Of a DNA stretch of 64,000 nt, positions 1 through 7,598 are shown one piece after another. Under the pieces are notes generated by a model, which ran no database searches, was not told the DNA's origin, and worked only from the letters and a program-made list of their open reading frames with translations. How positions within the stretch are numbered: position 1 is the first letter of the stretch; the number at the start of each line of letters is the position of its first letter. The translations under genes and the position numbers were made by a program. The stretch comes from a bacterium 1XD21-70 (lineage in GTDB: Bacteria; Bacillota; Clostridia; Lachnospirales; Lachnospiraceae): NCBI GenBank assembly GCA_003669055.1, contig RAYB01000029.1:1-64000 (forward strand), in the 5' to 3' direction.

Positions 1-26
1 AACCAATATATCTATATATAAAATTC

Positions 27-63
27 AAAATGGTTCCTGGTGCGATGCACCCGGAACCATTTT
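27..63 (-). terminator. Strong hairpin, probable end of the flgM-csrA operon
   Basis: Two 17-base arms (27-43 and 47-63) are complementary apart from one wobble position and enclose a 3-base loop. Read on the minus strand the stem ends in ATTTT and is followed by a second short T run, so it looks like a rho-independent terminator for the minus-strand operon ending with csrA. Its symmetry would also let it stop traffic from the other side. Confidence 0.7.
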
Positions 64-75
64 GTCTACAGTCTG

Positions 76-100
76 AGGCTGCCGCATCAAGCGGCAGCCT
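76..100. terminator. Perfect 10-bp hairpin just past csrA
   Basis: The arms AGGCTGCCGC (76-85) and GCGGCAGCCT (91-100) are perfectly complementary around a 5-base loop. The hairpin abuts the csrA stop. On the plus strand it is followed by TTTTATG, on the minus strand there is no T run, so for csrA it may act with the second hairpin at 27-63 or protect the mRNA 3' end. Confidence 0.5.
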
Positions 101-101
101 T

Positions 102-338
102 TTATGAATCGATCTGTTTTTTGAACAGGGACTGGAACATCCTTACGGAATCCATATCCGGGGTGGAAGCATTCTTGTTGGACTGCTCTGCCTCCGAAAG
201 TTCCTCACGCAGGATGGAAATCTGTTTTGGGGCATCGATAGCCACCCGGACGCCGTCCGCCGCACACTCAATGATTGTGATACGGATATTATCTCCAATT
301 AAAATGCTTTCATTTTTTTTACGTCGAAGTATCAGCAT
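102..338 (-). CDS. csrA: CsrA, translational regulator
   Basis: CsrA is a small dimeric RNA-binding protein that blocks ribosome access at GGA-containing sites. In Gram-positive flagellates its main target is the flagellin mRNA, and FliW sequesters it. The 78-residue product begins MLILRRKKNES, the typical CsrA first strand. An upstream in-frame ATG at 353 is rejected because GGGAG lies 8 bases before the ATG at 338 and the family starts with ML-L-RK. The start overlaps the end of fliW (319), which suggests coupled translation and co-production of antagonist and regulator. It is the last gene of the flgM operon. The C-terminal tail is a little longer than in short CsrA proteins. Confidence 0.93.
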   Translation of the reverse strand: MLILRRKKNESILIGDNIRITIIECAADGVRVAIDAPKQISILREELSEAEQSNKNASTPDMDSVRMFQSLFKKQIDS

Positions 339-798
339 GATCGTCACTCCCATTCGCTGAACCGGCTACTGTTGGAAAAGAACGCAGCTCATGACGATAC
401 CCATAAGAAGAATTTTCCAATATAACCTGAATTCCATGGCGTGTCTGCGGGTTCACTACCAGGGGACACTTCAGATTGACTGTATTCTCCAGATAATTGT
501 TCCTCACGACACAGATTGAATAGTACGAAAGTTCCCCACTATCCTGTACACCCATACAGGCAAGTTCCTCAGGGGTCAGTTCGGGGGAGTAGTCCGGACA
601 AAGGAGGAAAGGATTGATCAATACAAATCCTACTTTGCTTTCTTCTACTGACAGCAGTAAAAGCATAGAATCATCGTCTTCGTTCAGGTACAGGAGGAGA
701 TATTTGGTCAATTTAGGAAAACCAAAAAGACCATCAGAAAATATGAGAAGATCATCTTCCTGGTATTCCACGATACCATAATCCGTTTGTATTGTCAT
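319..798 (-). CDS. fliW: FliW, flagellar assembly factor and CsrA antagonist
   Basis: FliW binds either flagellin or CsrA. When free flagellin is low it releases from flagellin and holds CsrA, which relieves repression of flagellin translation. The 159-residue product has the FliW core, including the GLFGFPKLTKYLLL segment near residue 23 and the INPFLLCPDY segment near residue 61. It sits directly before csrA, with a 20-base overlap, and after the DUF6470 gene, the order seen in Bacillus. An AGGAGTG ribosome binding site lies about 10 bases before the ATG. The acidic, Ser/Asp-rich tail after residue 140 is probably disordered. Confidence 0.92.
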   Translation of the reverse strand: MTIQTDYGIVEYQEDDLLIFSDGLFGFPKLTKYLLLYLNEDDDSMLLLLSVEESKVGFVLINPFLLCPDYSPELTPEELACMGVQDSGELSYYSICVVRNNYLENTVNLKCPLVVNPQTRHGIQVILENSSYGYRHELRSFPTVAGSANGSDDHADTST

Positions 799-813
799 AT
801 CGAATTAACACTC

Positions 814-1398
814 CTATGTGAATAAATTGATATTGCTGCCCGGATAGCCGTCACGGGGAGGGACATAGTTAAAGCCTCCCAGATATTCGACATGTACCTG
901 AGGCCGCTGGGTGATTACAGTCATAACCAACGGCGGGAGATAGGTAAGGTCGCCCCGGGCAACCCGCATCTCAAAGGCACCTCTCTGAGCCGTGTAGGAT
1001 GTACTTGGGTTAACATTGACATCCTGGATTGCCGGTGCCGCAGAGGCAGTCACTGCAGGTTCAGAATAAGTCTGGGGAGCAGAAGCAGCTGTGGAAACAG
1101 GTTGCTTTACAACAGGGACAGAAGGCTGGGCTGACCTGTTGGCGATCTGCTGGAAGGATAAGTCCTGAGCCTGTGCTGCCACATTCGCACTGCTGTGGGA
1201 GAAAGCCCGGTTTATCTTTGTAAGGTCACCGACAGGAACAGATCCCTGGGTATGGGGATTGCTCCGGTGCATGGATATATGACGGGCAAGCGCCTTCCTT
1301 CTTTCAATGTCTACAGAGTTGGAACTTACCAATCTGGCGTTCTGAGTAAAGCGAACCATCTGCAAGGGTTCTGTAGTGATTCTGATTAATGGTCCCAT
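814..1398 (-). CDS. DUF6470 (YviE-like) flagellar operon protein
   Basis: Function is not established for this family. Its members sit between flgL and fliW in many Gram-positive flagellar operons (yviE in Bacillus), and this gene is in that place. The 194-residue product starts MGPLIRITTEP and ends with the recognisable VEYLGGFNYVPP segment, which matches the conserved YIGG-hydrophobic-P tail of the family. The middle, residues 70-140, is Ala/Ser/Pro-rich and likely unstructured. AGGAGG lies 6 bases before the ATG at 1398, so an in-frame ATG at 1419 is not used. A perfect 16-bp hairpin lies just upstream, between this gene and flgL. Confidence 0.75.
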   Translation of the reverse strand: MGPLIRITTEPLQMVRFTQNARLVSSNSVDIERRKALARHISMHRSNPHTQGSVPVGDLTKINRAFSHSSANVAAQAQDLSFQQIANRSAQPSVPVVKQPVSTAASAPQTYSEPAVTASAAPAIQDVNVNPSTSYTAQRGAFEMRVARGDLTYLPPLVMTVITQRPQVHVEYLGGFNYVPPRDGYPGSNINLFT

Positions 1399-1439
1399 AA
1401 ACAGCCTCCTTTCTTTCATACTTTATTGCTTAATACTAT

Positions 1440-1473
1440 CCGGAAACACCATATATTTATATGGTGTTTCCGG
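1440..1473. other. Perfect 34-base palindromic hairpin inside the flagellar operon
   Basis: Arms at 1440-1455 and 1458-1473 are perfectly complementary with only two bases between them. The hairpin lies between flgL and the DUF6470 gene on the transcribed minus strand. The downstream side has no T run (it continues ATAGTATTAAG), so it is more likely a partial attenuator, an mRNA processing or stabilising element, or a protein-bound palindrome than a full terminator. Confidence 0.6.
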
Positions 1474-1491
1474 TATTAGCCTTTGCCATAG

Positions 1492-2721
1492 TTATCTAAC
1501 AAAATCAAACAGAGAAGATGTCATAAGCTTGGAACCTACCTGGAGCGCCGCATTGTAGGAATACTGGTTGTTGAACATCTCCATGATTGCCTGATAAGGA
1601 TCCGCGCCTAAGGTGTCTTTATACTGTTCCGTCAGGGAGTCTTCGATGGAATCTAACCGCGTGGCGGTCTCTTCCAGAAGCTTATATTTGTTGCCTAAGT
1701 CGGAATAGGAGGTGCTGATTGTGTGCTCGGTGACCGTCATACGGTCCATAGTGGTGCCAAGACGGTCATCAAGGAGATCCTTTGCGGCGGCTTTGTCGCT
1801 GGCGGGGTCATCCACCGTCTTCTGGTAATCATCGATGGAAAGGACAGCCCGGCCAATGAGGGCGATGGGGCTTTCATTCAATTCCTTCATGATCCTGTCG
1901 GAAGCAGCAGTGCCGCCTTGCTTATCCAGTGACCGTACCGCGTCGGAGTTGAGTCCGGTTAATACATTCAGGCCGCCGGTATAGGTGTCTAAGAGTGTGC
2001 TGTAGTCACGGATATCGCCGTAGCCAAGGTCAATCCTGCCTTGTTCGCTCATTGCCCTGACCAATTCCCCCTGGGCTTCTGTATCCGTCATGGCAGTCCC
2101 GTCCGGTTTTGTAGCCGTTAACTGGAAGGCAAAATCCTCAGGAGTCTTGCCGTCTGAGGTATATTTTAACTGGAATTTGGTCACCCCGGTATCTCCCGGG
2201 AAGGTGTGGCTGTAGGTCAGGGTCACGCTGTTCTTTTCTGTATCCGTATCGCTGTCGGGATGGGACAGGTCAATCTCCAGATCGAAGGGGGTGGTGGATA
2301 CATCATTGCCGCCGTATACGTAAAAGTCTTGGTATTGGGTATTCAGGTCATTGGCAATCGTCCTTACCTTCTGCATCAGGTCTTCCTTGATCGTCTGGAT
2401 ATCATGTTCCCCGGTGGTGGTGGCAGTCTTGCCGTATTCCACCTGAACCTTGGCCCGGGAGAGTGTCAGCTGGATATCGCGGGCCCCTATTTCCTGCTGG
2501 TAGAGACGGTTCTTGACATCCGTAAGGAGTGTATTCTTGGCCAGGGTATCCTGGTACTGGCTGTCAATCTTCTGTCCGGTATAGTAGGCTAAGGGATTCT
2601 CAGAAGCGCTCTCATAGGCGGCTCCGCTGGTGATTTTGGTCATGCTTTTGTTAAGCCTTAAATGGACATCGTTAACGGAAGAAGTGAACTTCCGGTAAGT
2701 GGCTGGTGTGGTTACTCGCAT
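1492..2721 (-). CDS. flgL: FlgL, hook-filament junction protein (HAP3)
   Basis: FlgL is exported through the flagellar secretion system and forms the junction ring next to the filament. The 409-residue product has the flagellin-like D0/D1 coiled-coil ends: an N-terminal RVTTPATYRKF start with LNKSMTKITSG, and a C-terminal helix running through NNQYSYNAALQVGSK. The central residues 140-250 carry an Asp/Thr-rich surface domain (DLEIDLSHPDSDTDT), which makes this protein longer than minimal FlgL. AGGAGG-type ribosome binding site (GGAGG) precedes the ATG. It follows flgK by about 30 bases in the same operon. Confidence 0.9.
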   Translation of the reverse strand: MRVTTPATYRKFTSSVNDVHLRLNKSMTKITSGAAYESASENPLAYYTGQKIDSQYQDTLAKNTLLTDVKNRLYQQEIGARDIQLTLSRAKVQVEYGKTATTTGEHDIQTIKEDLMQKVRTIANDLNTQYQDFYVYGGNDVSTTPFDLEIDLSHPDSDTDTEKNSVTLTYSHTFPGDTGVTKFQLKYTSDGKTPEDFAFQLTATKPDGTAMTDTEAQGELVRAMSEQGRIDLGYGDIRDYSTLLDTYTGGLNVLTGLNSDAVRSLDKQGGTAASDRIMKELNESPIALIGRAVLSIDDYQKTVDDPASDKAAAKDLLDDRLGTTMDRMTVTEHTISTSYSDLGNKYKLLEETATRLDSIEDSLTEQYKDTLGADPYQAIMEMFNNQYSYNAALQVGSKLMTSSLFDFVR

Positions 2722-2753
2722 GTTGCTACCTCCGTAATTCGTTATGGTGCTGG

Positions 2754-4598
2754 TTAACGTCCGACAAGGCCGGTGTTGTTAATCAGGATGTTCAGTGCTT
2801 CATCTAAAGTGGTCATAAGGCGGGAGGCTGCATTGTAGGCAGACATATATACCATCATATTGGCAGCTTCCTCGTCTAAGCTGACGCCGGACACGGAATC
2901 CCGGGACTCCTGGATGCCGTTTAATACCGTGATATTGGTCTTTAAAGAGTTTTTGTTGCTGTAAGAGTCATTGGCCAGGATAGTTGCGGTGTAGTTCGTA
3001 AAATCGGAGAAAGAGTTGTCTTTCATTTTCTCCAATAATTGTTTTATGTCCGGATCATTGCCGTCAAGCCCGGGGATCGGCTGGCCATTCATCCCTGTAA
3101 AGGCTCCGCCCTTGGGCGGCCAGGATGCACTCATCGCTTTGTGGAGGTTCAGGATAGTCTCGTTGGCACTTTCACCGGACTTGCTGACATGAACCGAACC
3201 GTTGCTCCATTCAATATTAATACCGATATTGGCAGCCGTGATCCCGGTAGCTGTATTGTTGTCCCGGTTGGCAATCAAAAACTGGTTATTGTCTAAATTA
3301 TTAGGGTCATTGCTGCTCCCGGCAATATTGATCTTGTTGATCACAGTGGCAAAGGCCTCTGCCAAAGTGTCCAGCTGGTTCCGGTAGAATCCATAACCGT
3401 TTACACTGTTTCCGGCGATAGTGTCATCCTGCAGGTTTTTGTTCTCCCCGGCTTTCCATAACATATCCAGGCCGGCCTGGAGGGAACCGGAATTATCCGG
3501 CAGACGGGAAGTTTGATCCTTATCTGTCTCCAGCGTAAGGGTATCATTTTTTGCATTGCCTTTGCTGTCAAGTTTGGCAGAAGTGAAAATAACGTTAATA
3601 TCTGTTGTGGAATGGTCATATGTGAGCGGTTTTTTCGTGGGGTCAGCCTTATCCGTCAAATGGATATCAAGATGGCCGATATTGTCATCCTTGTTCCCCA
3701 CAGTCCCTTCCACGAGAGTGATGCGCTGGGTAACACCATCCTTATCCACATACAGCATATCCACCCGCAAATCATCCGGCCAGTCTTTCTTGGCATAGGG
3801 ATGGCCGTTGGAGTCAAGATAGTAATTTTCGCCGGGCGCCGGATTGCCGTTCTCATCTATGCCGTCATGGTCTTTGTCTTTATAATAAGTAACCTCAATC
3901 GGGATGTAGCTGGCAAGTTCATCTAACAGCATGTTGCGTTCGTCCATGAGTTCCAAACTCGGCTGGCCGAAAATCTGGTTATCCTTGATCTGGCGGTTCA
4001 GGTTGCCGATCTGCTTTATGATCTCATTGATATTCTGCTCGGCGCCGTTCTGGGTAGTGCTTTCACCGTCTAGGCGGGTGTACTCATCCTTCTCAGCCTC
4101 GGTAATCTTGCGGTCGGCGTCATTCAGCAGGTTTGTCAGGGCCTGCATGCGGGCGCGGAGTTCCGATTCGTAGATCGGGTCGTTGATCTTGGATGCATCC
4201 TGCATGTTAAGCAGAGTGGCCTCAATATCGGCAAATGCCTTGCGGATGCCGTTGATCTCTGACTCGTCGAAGATACCGGCTAAGCGGTCAAACGCCGTCT
4301 GGATCCCGTCCGAATACCCGGATTTACGGATCTGATCCCGGTACTGGGCATCTAAGTATGGGTCACGCAGCTGGGTAACCTTATCCATGTGCACACCAAA
4401 ACCCACGGACGTCTCGGAACCGTTCGTGTAGTGGGCAACAGGGTGGGTATAATTTAAGCTGGATGTCTTGAGAGCCTGCCTGGTATACCCCGGGGTATTC
4501 ATATTGGAAAGGTTCTGGCCGACAATATCCAACCGTTTCTGGCTCGCCTGCAAGGCGGAATAAGCGGTTGAAAAACCGGCGAAAGTTGCTCGCAGCAT
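2754..4598 (-). CDS. flgK: FlgK, hook-associated protein 1
   Basis: FlgK is the hook-proximal junction protein. The 614-residue product starts with the flagellar rod/hook N-terminal motif (AYSALQASQKRLDIVGQNLSNMNTPGYTRQ region, residues 13-42) and ends with the matching C-terminal helix (SLDEEAANMMVYMSAYNAASRLM region). Between them, residues 230-400 form a variable Asp/Lys-rich domain containing a DKDHDGIDENGN stretch that resembles a calcium-binding loop. GGAGG lies 7 bases before the ATG. flgN, its probable export chaperone gene, is immediately upstream and flgL immediately downstream. Confidence 0.92.
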   Translation of the reverse strand: MLRATFAGFSTAYSALQASQKRLDIVGQNLSNMNTPGYTRQALKTSSLNYTHPVAHYTNGSETSVGFGVHMDKVTQLRDPYLDAQYRDQIRKSGYSDGIQTAFDRLAGIFDESEINGIRKAFADIEATLLNMQDASKINDPIYESELRARMQALTNLLNDADRKITEAEKDEYTRLDGESTTQNGAEQNINEIIKQIGNLNRQIKDNQIFGQPSLELMDERNMLLDELASYIPIEVTYYKDKDHDGIDENGNPAPGENYYLDSNGHPYAKKDWPDDLRVDMLYVDKDGVTQRITLVEGTVGNKDDNIGHLDIHLTDKADPTKKPLTYDHSTTDINVIFTSAKLDSKGNAKNDTLTLETDKDQTSRLPDNSGSLQAGLDMLWKAGENKNLQDDTIAGNSVNGYGFYRNQLDTLAEAFATVINKINIAGSSNDPNNLDNNQFLIANRDNNTATGITAANIGINIEWSNGSVHVSKSGESANETILNLHKAMSASWPPKGGAFTGMNGQPIPGLDGNDPDIKQLLEKMKDNSFSDFTNYTATILANDSYSNKNSLKTNITVLNGIQESRDSVSGVSLDEEAANMMVYMSAYNAASRLMTTLDEALNILINNTGLVGR

Positions 4599-4674
4599 AA
4601 TTCGTCCTCCAAAGTATTTTCTGCTATTATAGAATATAATAATTAATATAGATAATTAAAAAAATAAAAACAGG

Positions 4675-5157
4675 TTATACATATTTGTCGTGCAGCTTGG
4701 AATGCGGGGGTGCGTTCAGGCTGACATTCCCTGTGTTGTCATAGGATCCGCCCTGCTTCCTCGCGAGGATAACCTCAAGTTCGTGGATCCGGGTGCCAAG
4801 GATGCGCTCCGAAGCTTCACGGGCATTCCCCAGACGCTTCAGCTGGCGTTCCAGATCCAAGAAAACCGGATTCAGGAAAGAGGCCTCGGCCGGGTCTGCC
4901 TTCTCTAGGATCTGGCGGAAGGTCAATGACTTCCATCCCAGGGCGTCTGCTAAGCGGAGCCTGCGCTGTTCCAGGCCGCGCAATTTGAGGATGGAGGCCT
5001 GTTCCTCCTGGATAAAACTGTCCATCAGGTAATGGCGCTTATCTGTGGCGGCGGATGCCTTCTCCTCCTCAATGCGGGCGATCTCCTCTGCCGTACCGGA
5101 CAGTTCCCGGATTACGGCAGCAAATTCTTCCAATGATTCCTGCGTATGGTTTATCAA
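4675..5157 (-). CDS. flgN: FlgN-like export chaperone for FlgK and FlgL
   Basis: FlgN proteins bind the C-terminal helices of FlgK and FlgL and deliver them to the export gate. The 160-residue product is almost wholly helical and charged, with the FlgN-type pattern of an N-terminal EEFAAVIREL helix and a following LRGLEQRRLRLADALG helix. Primary identification comes from position (between flgM and flgK) and this pattern. The start is a TTG at 5157 with GGGAG about 11 bases upstream; the nearer ATG is in another frame and stops after three codons. The weak start may keep chaperone levels low. Confidence 0.8.
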   Translation of the reverse strand: MINHTQESLEEFAAVIRELSGTAEEIARIEEEKASAATDKRHYLMDSFIQEEQASILKLRGLEQRRLRLADALGWKSLTFRQILEKADPAEASFLNPVFLDLERQLKRLGNAREASERILGTRIHELEVILARKQGGSYDNTGNVSLNAPPHSKLHDKYV

Positions 5158-5190
5158 TATTTCATTAACTCCCTTCTATGCGGGACGGGC

Positions 5191-5493
5191 TCAGCTAAGG
5201 CCAAGCATCCGCCCGGCAATTCTCTGGGCGTCCGGCTGATAGGTGCCGTCTGCAACCCTGCGGCCAAGTTCCTGGACACGCTCCTGGCTTGCCCCGCTGC
5301 CAAGCTGGGCTGTGGCCCTGCGCGCCAAGATCCGGGCAAAACTTTCCTCGTCGTCTTGTGCGGCTTGCGGCCTCCGGATATTTACCGTATCATAATCGCC
5401 TTTTACCGTGGCGGCCGGAGCCGTGTGCTTACGCGGTGCGGACACGGGCGTACGGTAAGGCTGGCTGTTCGTGGTTCGGAATATAACGTTCAT
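5191..5493 (-). CDS. flgM: FlgM, anti-sigma-28 factor
   Basis: FlgM holds the flagellar sigma factor until the hook-basal body is finished, then is exported. The 100-residue product has the FlgM layout: a disordered basic N-terminus and C-terminal helices with DTVNIRR, then FARILARRATAQL and VADGTYQPDAQRIAGRML, the conserved G-Y-x-hydrophobic-D sigma-contact signature. The ATG at 5493 is chosen because GGGAGG lies 5 bases upstream; 40 further upstream codons are in frame but do not resemble the family. It is the first gene of the operon and has a SigD-type promoter about 40 bases upstream, giving the expected feedback loop. Confidence 0.88.
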   Translation of the reverse strand: MNVIFRTTNSQPYRTPVSAPRKHTAPAATVKGDYDTVNIRRPQAAQDDEESFARILARRATAQLGSGASQERVQELGRRVADGTYQPDAQRIAGRMLGLS

Positions 5494-5538
5494 AGCTACC
5501 TCCCTTCTATGGATGCAGGTAAATCCTATATGTCTTGA

Positions 5539-5565
5539 ATATCGGCATTTTTTGGTGGAATATAA
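5539..5565 (-). promoter_or_regulatory. SigD-type promoter for the flgM operon
   Basis: On the minus strand TTATATTC is followed by 11 bases and then GCCGATAT. This matches the sigma-28 class consensus (TAAA-like box, 15 bases, GCCGATAT). It lies about 45 bases before the flgM ATG and is back to back with a similar plus-strand site at 5671-5697. Confidence 0.75.
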
Positions 5566-5670
5566 CCTCAGGCGGCAAGTTTTTCTGCAAAAAAGAGGAA
5601 AGATCTTGTGCAAAAAGGAAAAAACGAATATAATAACAGATATGGGCAGGAACTGCGGCCAGGTACAAGG

Positions 5671-5697
5671 TTATGATTTGTTAAAATACGCCGATAT
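5671..5697 (+). promoter_or_regulatory. SigD-type promoter for the plus-strand flagellar operon
   Basis: TTATGATT, an 11-base spacer and a perfect GCCGATAT are found about 50 bases before the ATG at 5749. The -35 box is nearly identical to that before the major flagellin gene (TTATGGTT), which supports a shared sigma factor. Confidence 0.75.
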
Positions 5698-5748
5698 ATA
5701 AATGATAATGATATTTAAATGATATAAAAGATACAAGCTGGAGGACAT

Positions 5749-7179
5749 ATGTCAAATATCTTACAGGTAACCACGCCGAATCTGAATACAGATAACCGGA
5801 ATATCCTGAATCCCCAGGATCCCAGGCAGGCAGGCCAGGCGGTCCATAATCCGGTGGATCCTACCCGGGTGGTCCGTGCGGATAACAAGGACGGGGATCA
5901 GACCGGCAACAGTACCCAGGATGACTTATTCAGTGCTGTAAATTATGACAGCAATTATGGTGCTTTTGTCAAGGGGCTGGGGGAGAATGGGAACCTCTCA
6001 GAAGTGATGGAACGCCTTCTGTTTGGGGATATGGCAGGGCTGAAAGGGGCAGACCAGGCGGAAGTGACCGCCCTGATCGAACGTTTCCTGATGTCTATGC
6101 GTATGGATTCCCCGCAGGATCTTTTGGAATATCTGCAGGGGCAGGGGGAACTGCAGGCCAGGTTTTCCGGGGATTTCTTCAACCGTCTCCGGTCCGTGCT
6201 GTCACAAAGCCCTTCCGAGCGGCTGAAGGAGGCTGTGCTGAATTTTCTTAAAGGATATAACGACTATTCTTCGGGGGCGCATCTTTTGCAGCAGATGCGC
6301 GCTTTGACGGATGATATTGAACAGCTGCTTCTCCGTGCCTACCGGGAGGAGTTCCGGGGGCTGGCAGATTCCATGAACTGGGATGCGGCCAACGGGGATA
6401 CGGAGGAAAATACCGGCATCCTGAACCAGAGGCTGATTCCGTTCCTGTCTTCTTATGTGTCGAGGACCCATGATTACGGGGCAGTCCGTGAAGCGGCTAT
6501 GCTCCTGGTTTTCCATGCAGTGAGATATCAGAACGGGGGGAAAGGGAACCTGTTTGAACTGTTTGACAGCATGCTGGGGATCCGGGATTTTGGGCGGCTT
6601 TTCAAAGGGGATGCCGATGCGGATTTGGAGCAGCTTTTGATGGCCGGGGCAAGGGAAGCCCACCCGCCTCTGTCGGAGTTTGCCGACAGCTTGTCCGCCC
6701 TCTTGCTGAAAGGGGCAAACGGCCATGGTGGCTTAGAGAATGTGCAGCAGTTTTATAATATCATGAACGGGATGCTCATCAATGAGAGCGTATATATGCC
6801 GCTGCTCCATTTTGTGCTTCCGTTCCAGTATGAAGACAACAATGTGATGTCGGAGATGTGGGTAGATCCGGATGCGAAGAAGGATTTTGAGGACGAGGCC
6901 AGGAAGATCAAGCTGTTTTTGAAGTTTGACATCCAGACGCTGGGGAAATTTGAGATGGTGCTGACTTTGCAGGACAGACAGTCCCGGGTTCAGCTTTTTG
7001 TGCCGCCGCAGCTGGCAAAGCAGGATAAAAAGATCCAGGCAGAGGTGGCGGATATCCTTAAGAGGAACGGGCTTCGTTTTCAGCAGCTTCTGATCCGGGA
7101 GCGTGTCCGTGACCGGCGGGTGGATGAGGTGTTTCCGGAGATCCGGGAGAAGGAGAGGACAATCAATGTCAGAATTTGA
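5749..7179 (+). CDS. YlqG-like flagellar operon protein (possible FliK-like C-terminus)
   Basis: I do not recognise a well-characterised family. The 476-residue product has no signal peptide or membrane segment. Residues 1-60 are polar and Asn/Asp-rich; residues 80-340 are mainly helical; residues 380-460 form an alpha/beta segment (LGKFEMVLTLQDRQSRVQLF) that resembles the C-terminal domain of flagellar hook-length control proteins. It overlaps by 14 bases a YlqH/FlhB-tail gene, as Bacillus ylqG overlaps ylqH, so I infer a partnership at the flagellar export gate. A SigD-type promoter lies just upstream. The FliK-like reading is inference only. Confidence 0.6.
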   Translation: MSNILQVTTPNLNTDNRNILNPQDPRQAGQAVHNPVDPTRVVRADNKDGDQTGNSTQDDLFSAVNYDSNYGAFVKGLGENGNLSEVMERLLFGDMAGLKGADQAEVTALIERFLMSMRMDSPQDLLEYLQGQGELQARFSGDFFNRLRSVLSQSPSERLKEAVLNFLKGYNDYSSGAHLLQQMRALTDDIEQLLLRAYREEFRGLADSMNWDAANGDTEENTGILNQRLIPFLSSYVSRTHDYGAVREAAMLLVFHAVRYQNGGKGNLFELFDSMLGIRDFGRLFKGDADADLEQLLMAGAREAHPPLSEFADSLSALLLKGANGHGGLENVQQFYNIMNGMLINESVYMPLLHFVLPFQYEDNNVMSEMWVDPDAKKDFEDEARKIKLFLKFDIQTLGKFEMVLTLQDRQSRVQLFVPPQLAKQDKKIQAEVADILKRNGLRFQQLLIRERVRDRRVDEVFPEIREKERTINVRI

Positions 7180-7573
7180 TGATTTGATGCGGCAGAAAGC
7201 GGTCGCTTTAAAATATAACCCGGATAAGAACGGCGCGCCGGTGATCGTTGCCTCCGGAATGGGATACCTGGCGGAGAAGATTACCGAGACGGCCATGGAG
7301 GCGGGGGTGCCGGTATATGAGGATGCTTCCCTGGCCACGCTGCTGACCCAGCTGCAGCTTGGGTCGGAGATCCCGAAGGAGTTATACCAGGCAATTGTAG
7401 ATATTTATATCTATTTCCTGGGATATGTCCCGGAGAAGAGCGAAGCACCGGAGGAAGAGAATGCGGAAGGGCAGGAAGAGGCGGGGCAGCAGCTTCCGGG
7501 CGGGACAGGCGGCGGCTTGCCGGAAGGAGGCCCGCGGCAGGAGGGCGGCGTACCGGCAAGCCCGGAAGGCTAA
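7166..7573 (+). CDS. YlqH-like FlhB C-terminal domain homologue
   Basis: The 135-residue product matches the cytoplasmic tail of the flagellar export switch FlhB without its membrane part. Residues 6-85 have the FlhB-CC pattern: AVALKYNPDKNGAPVIVASG, AGVPVYEDASLATLL and IPKELYQAIVDIYIYF. The autocleavage site NPTH of true FlhB is replaced by NPDK, so it should not self-cleave. After residue 90 it becomes a Glu/Gly-rich tail. The ATG at 7166 lies within the previous gene. Family members (YlqH/FlhX) can partly replace the FlhB tail in other bacteria. Its role here is inferred from that. Confidence 0.8.
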   Translation: MSEFDDLMRQKAVALKYNPDKNGAPVIVASGMGYLAEKITETAMEAGVPVYEDASLATLLTQLQLGSEIPKELYQAIVDIYIYFLGYVPEKSEAPEEENAEGQEEAGQQLPGGTGGGLPEGGPRQEGGVPASPEG

Positions 7574-7598
7574 GGATATAGCCAGTCAGGAGGTTTAT

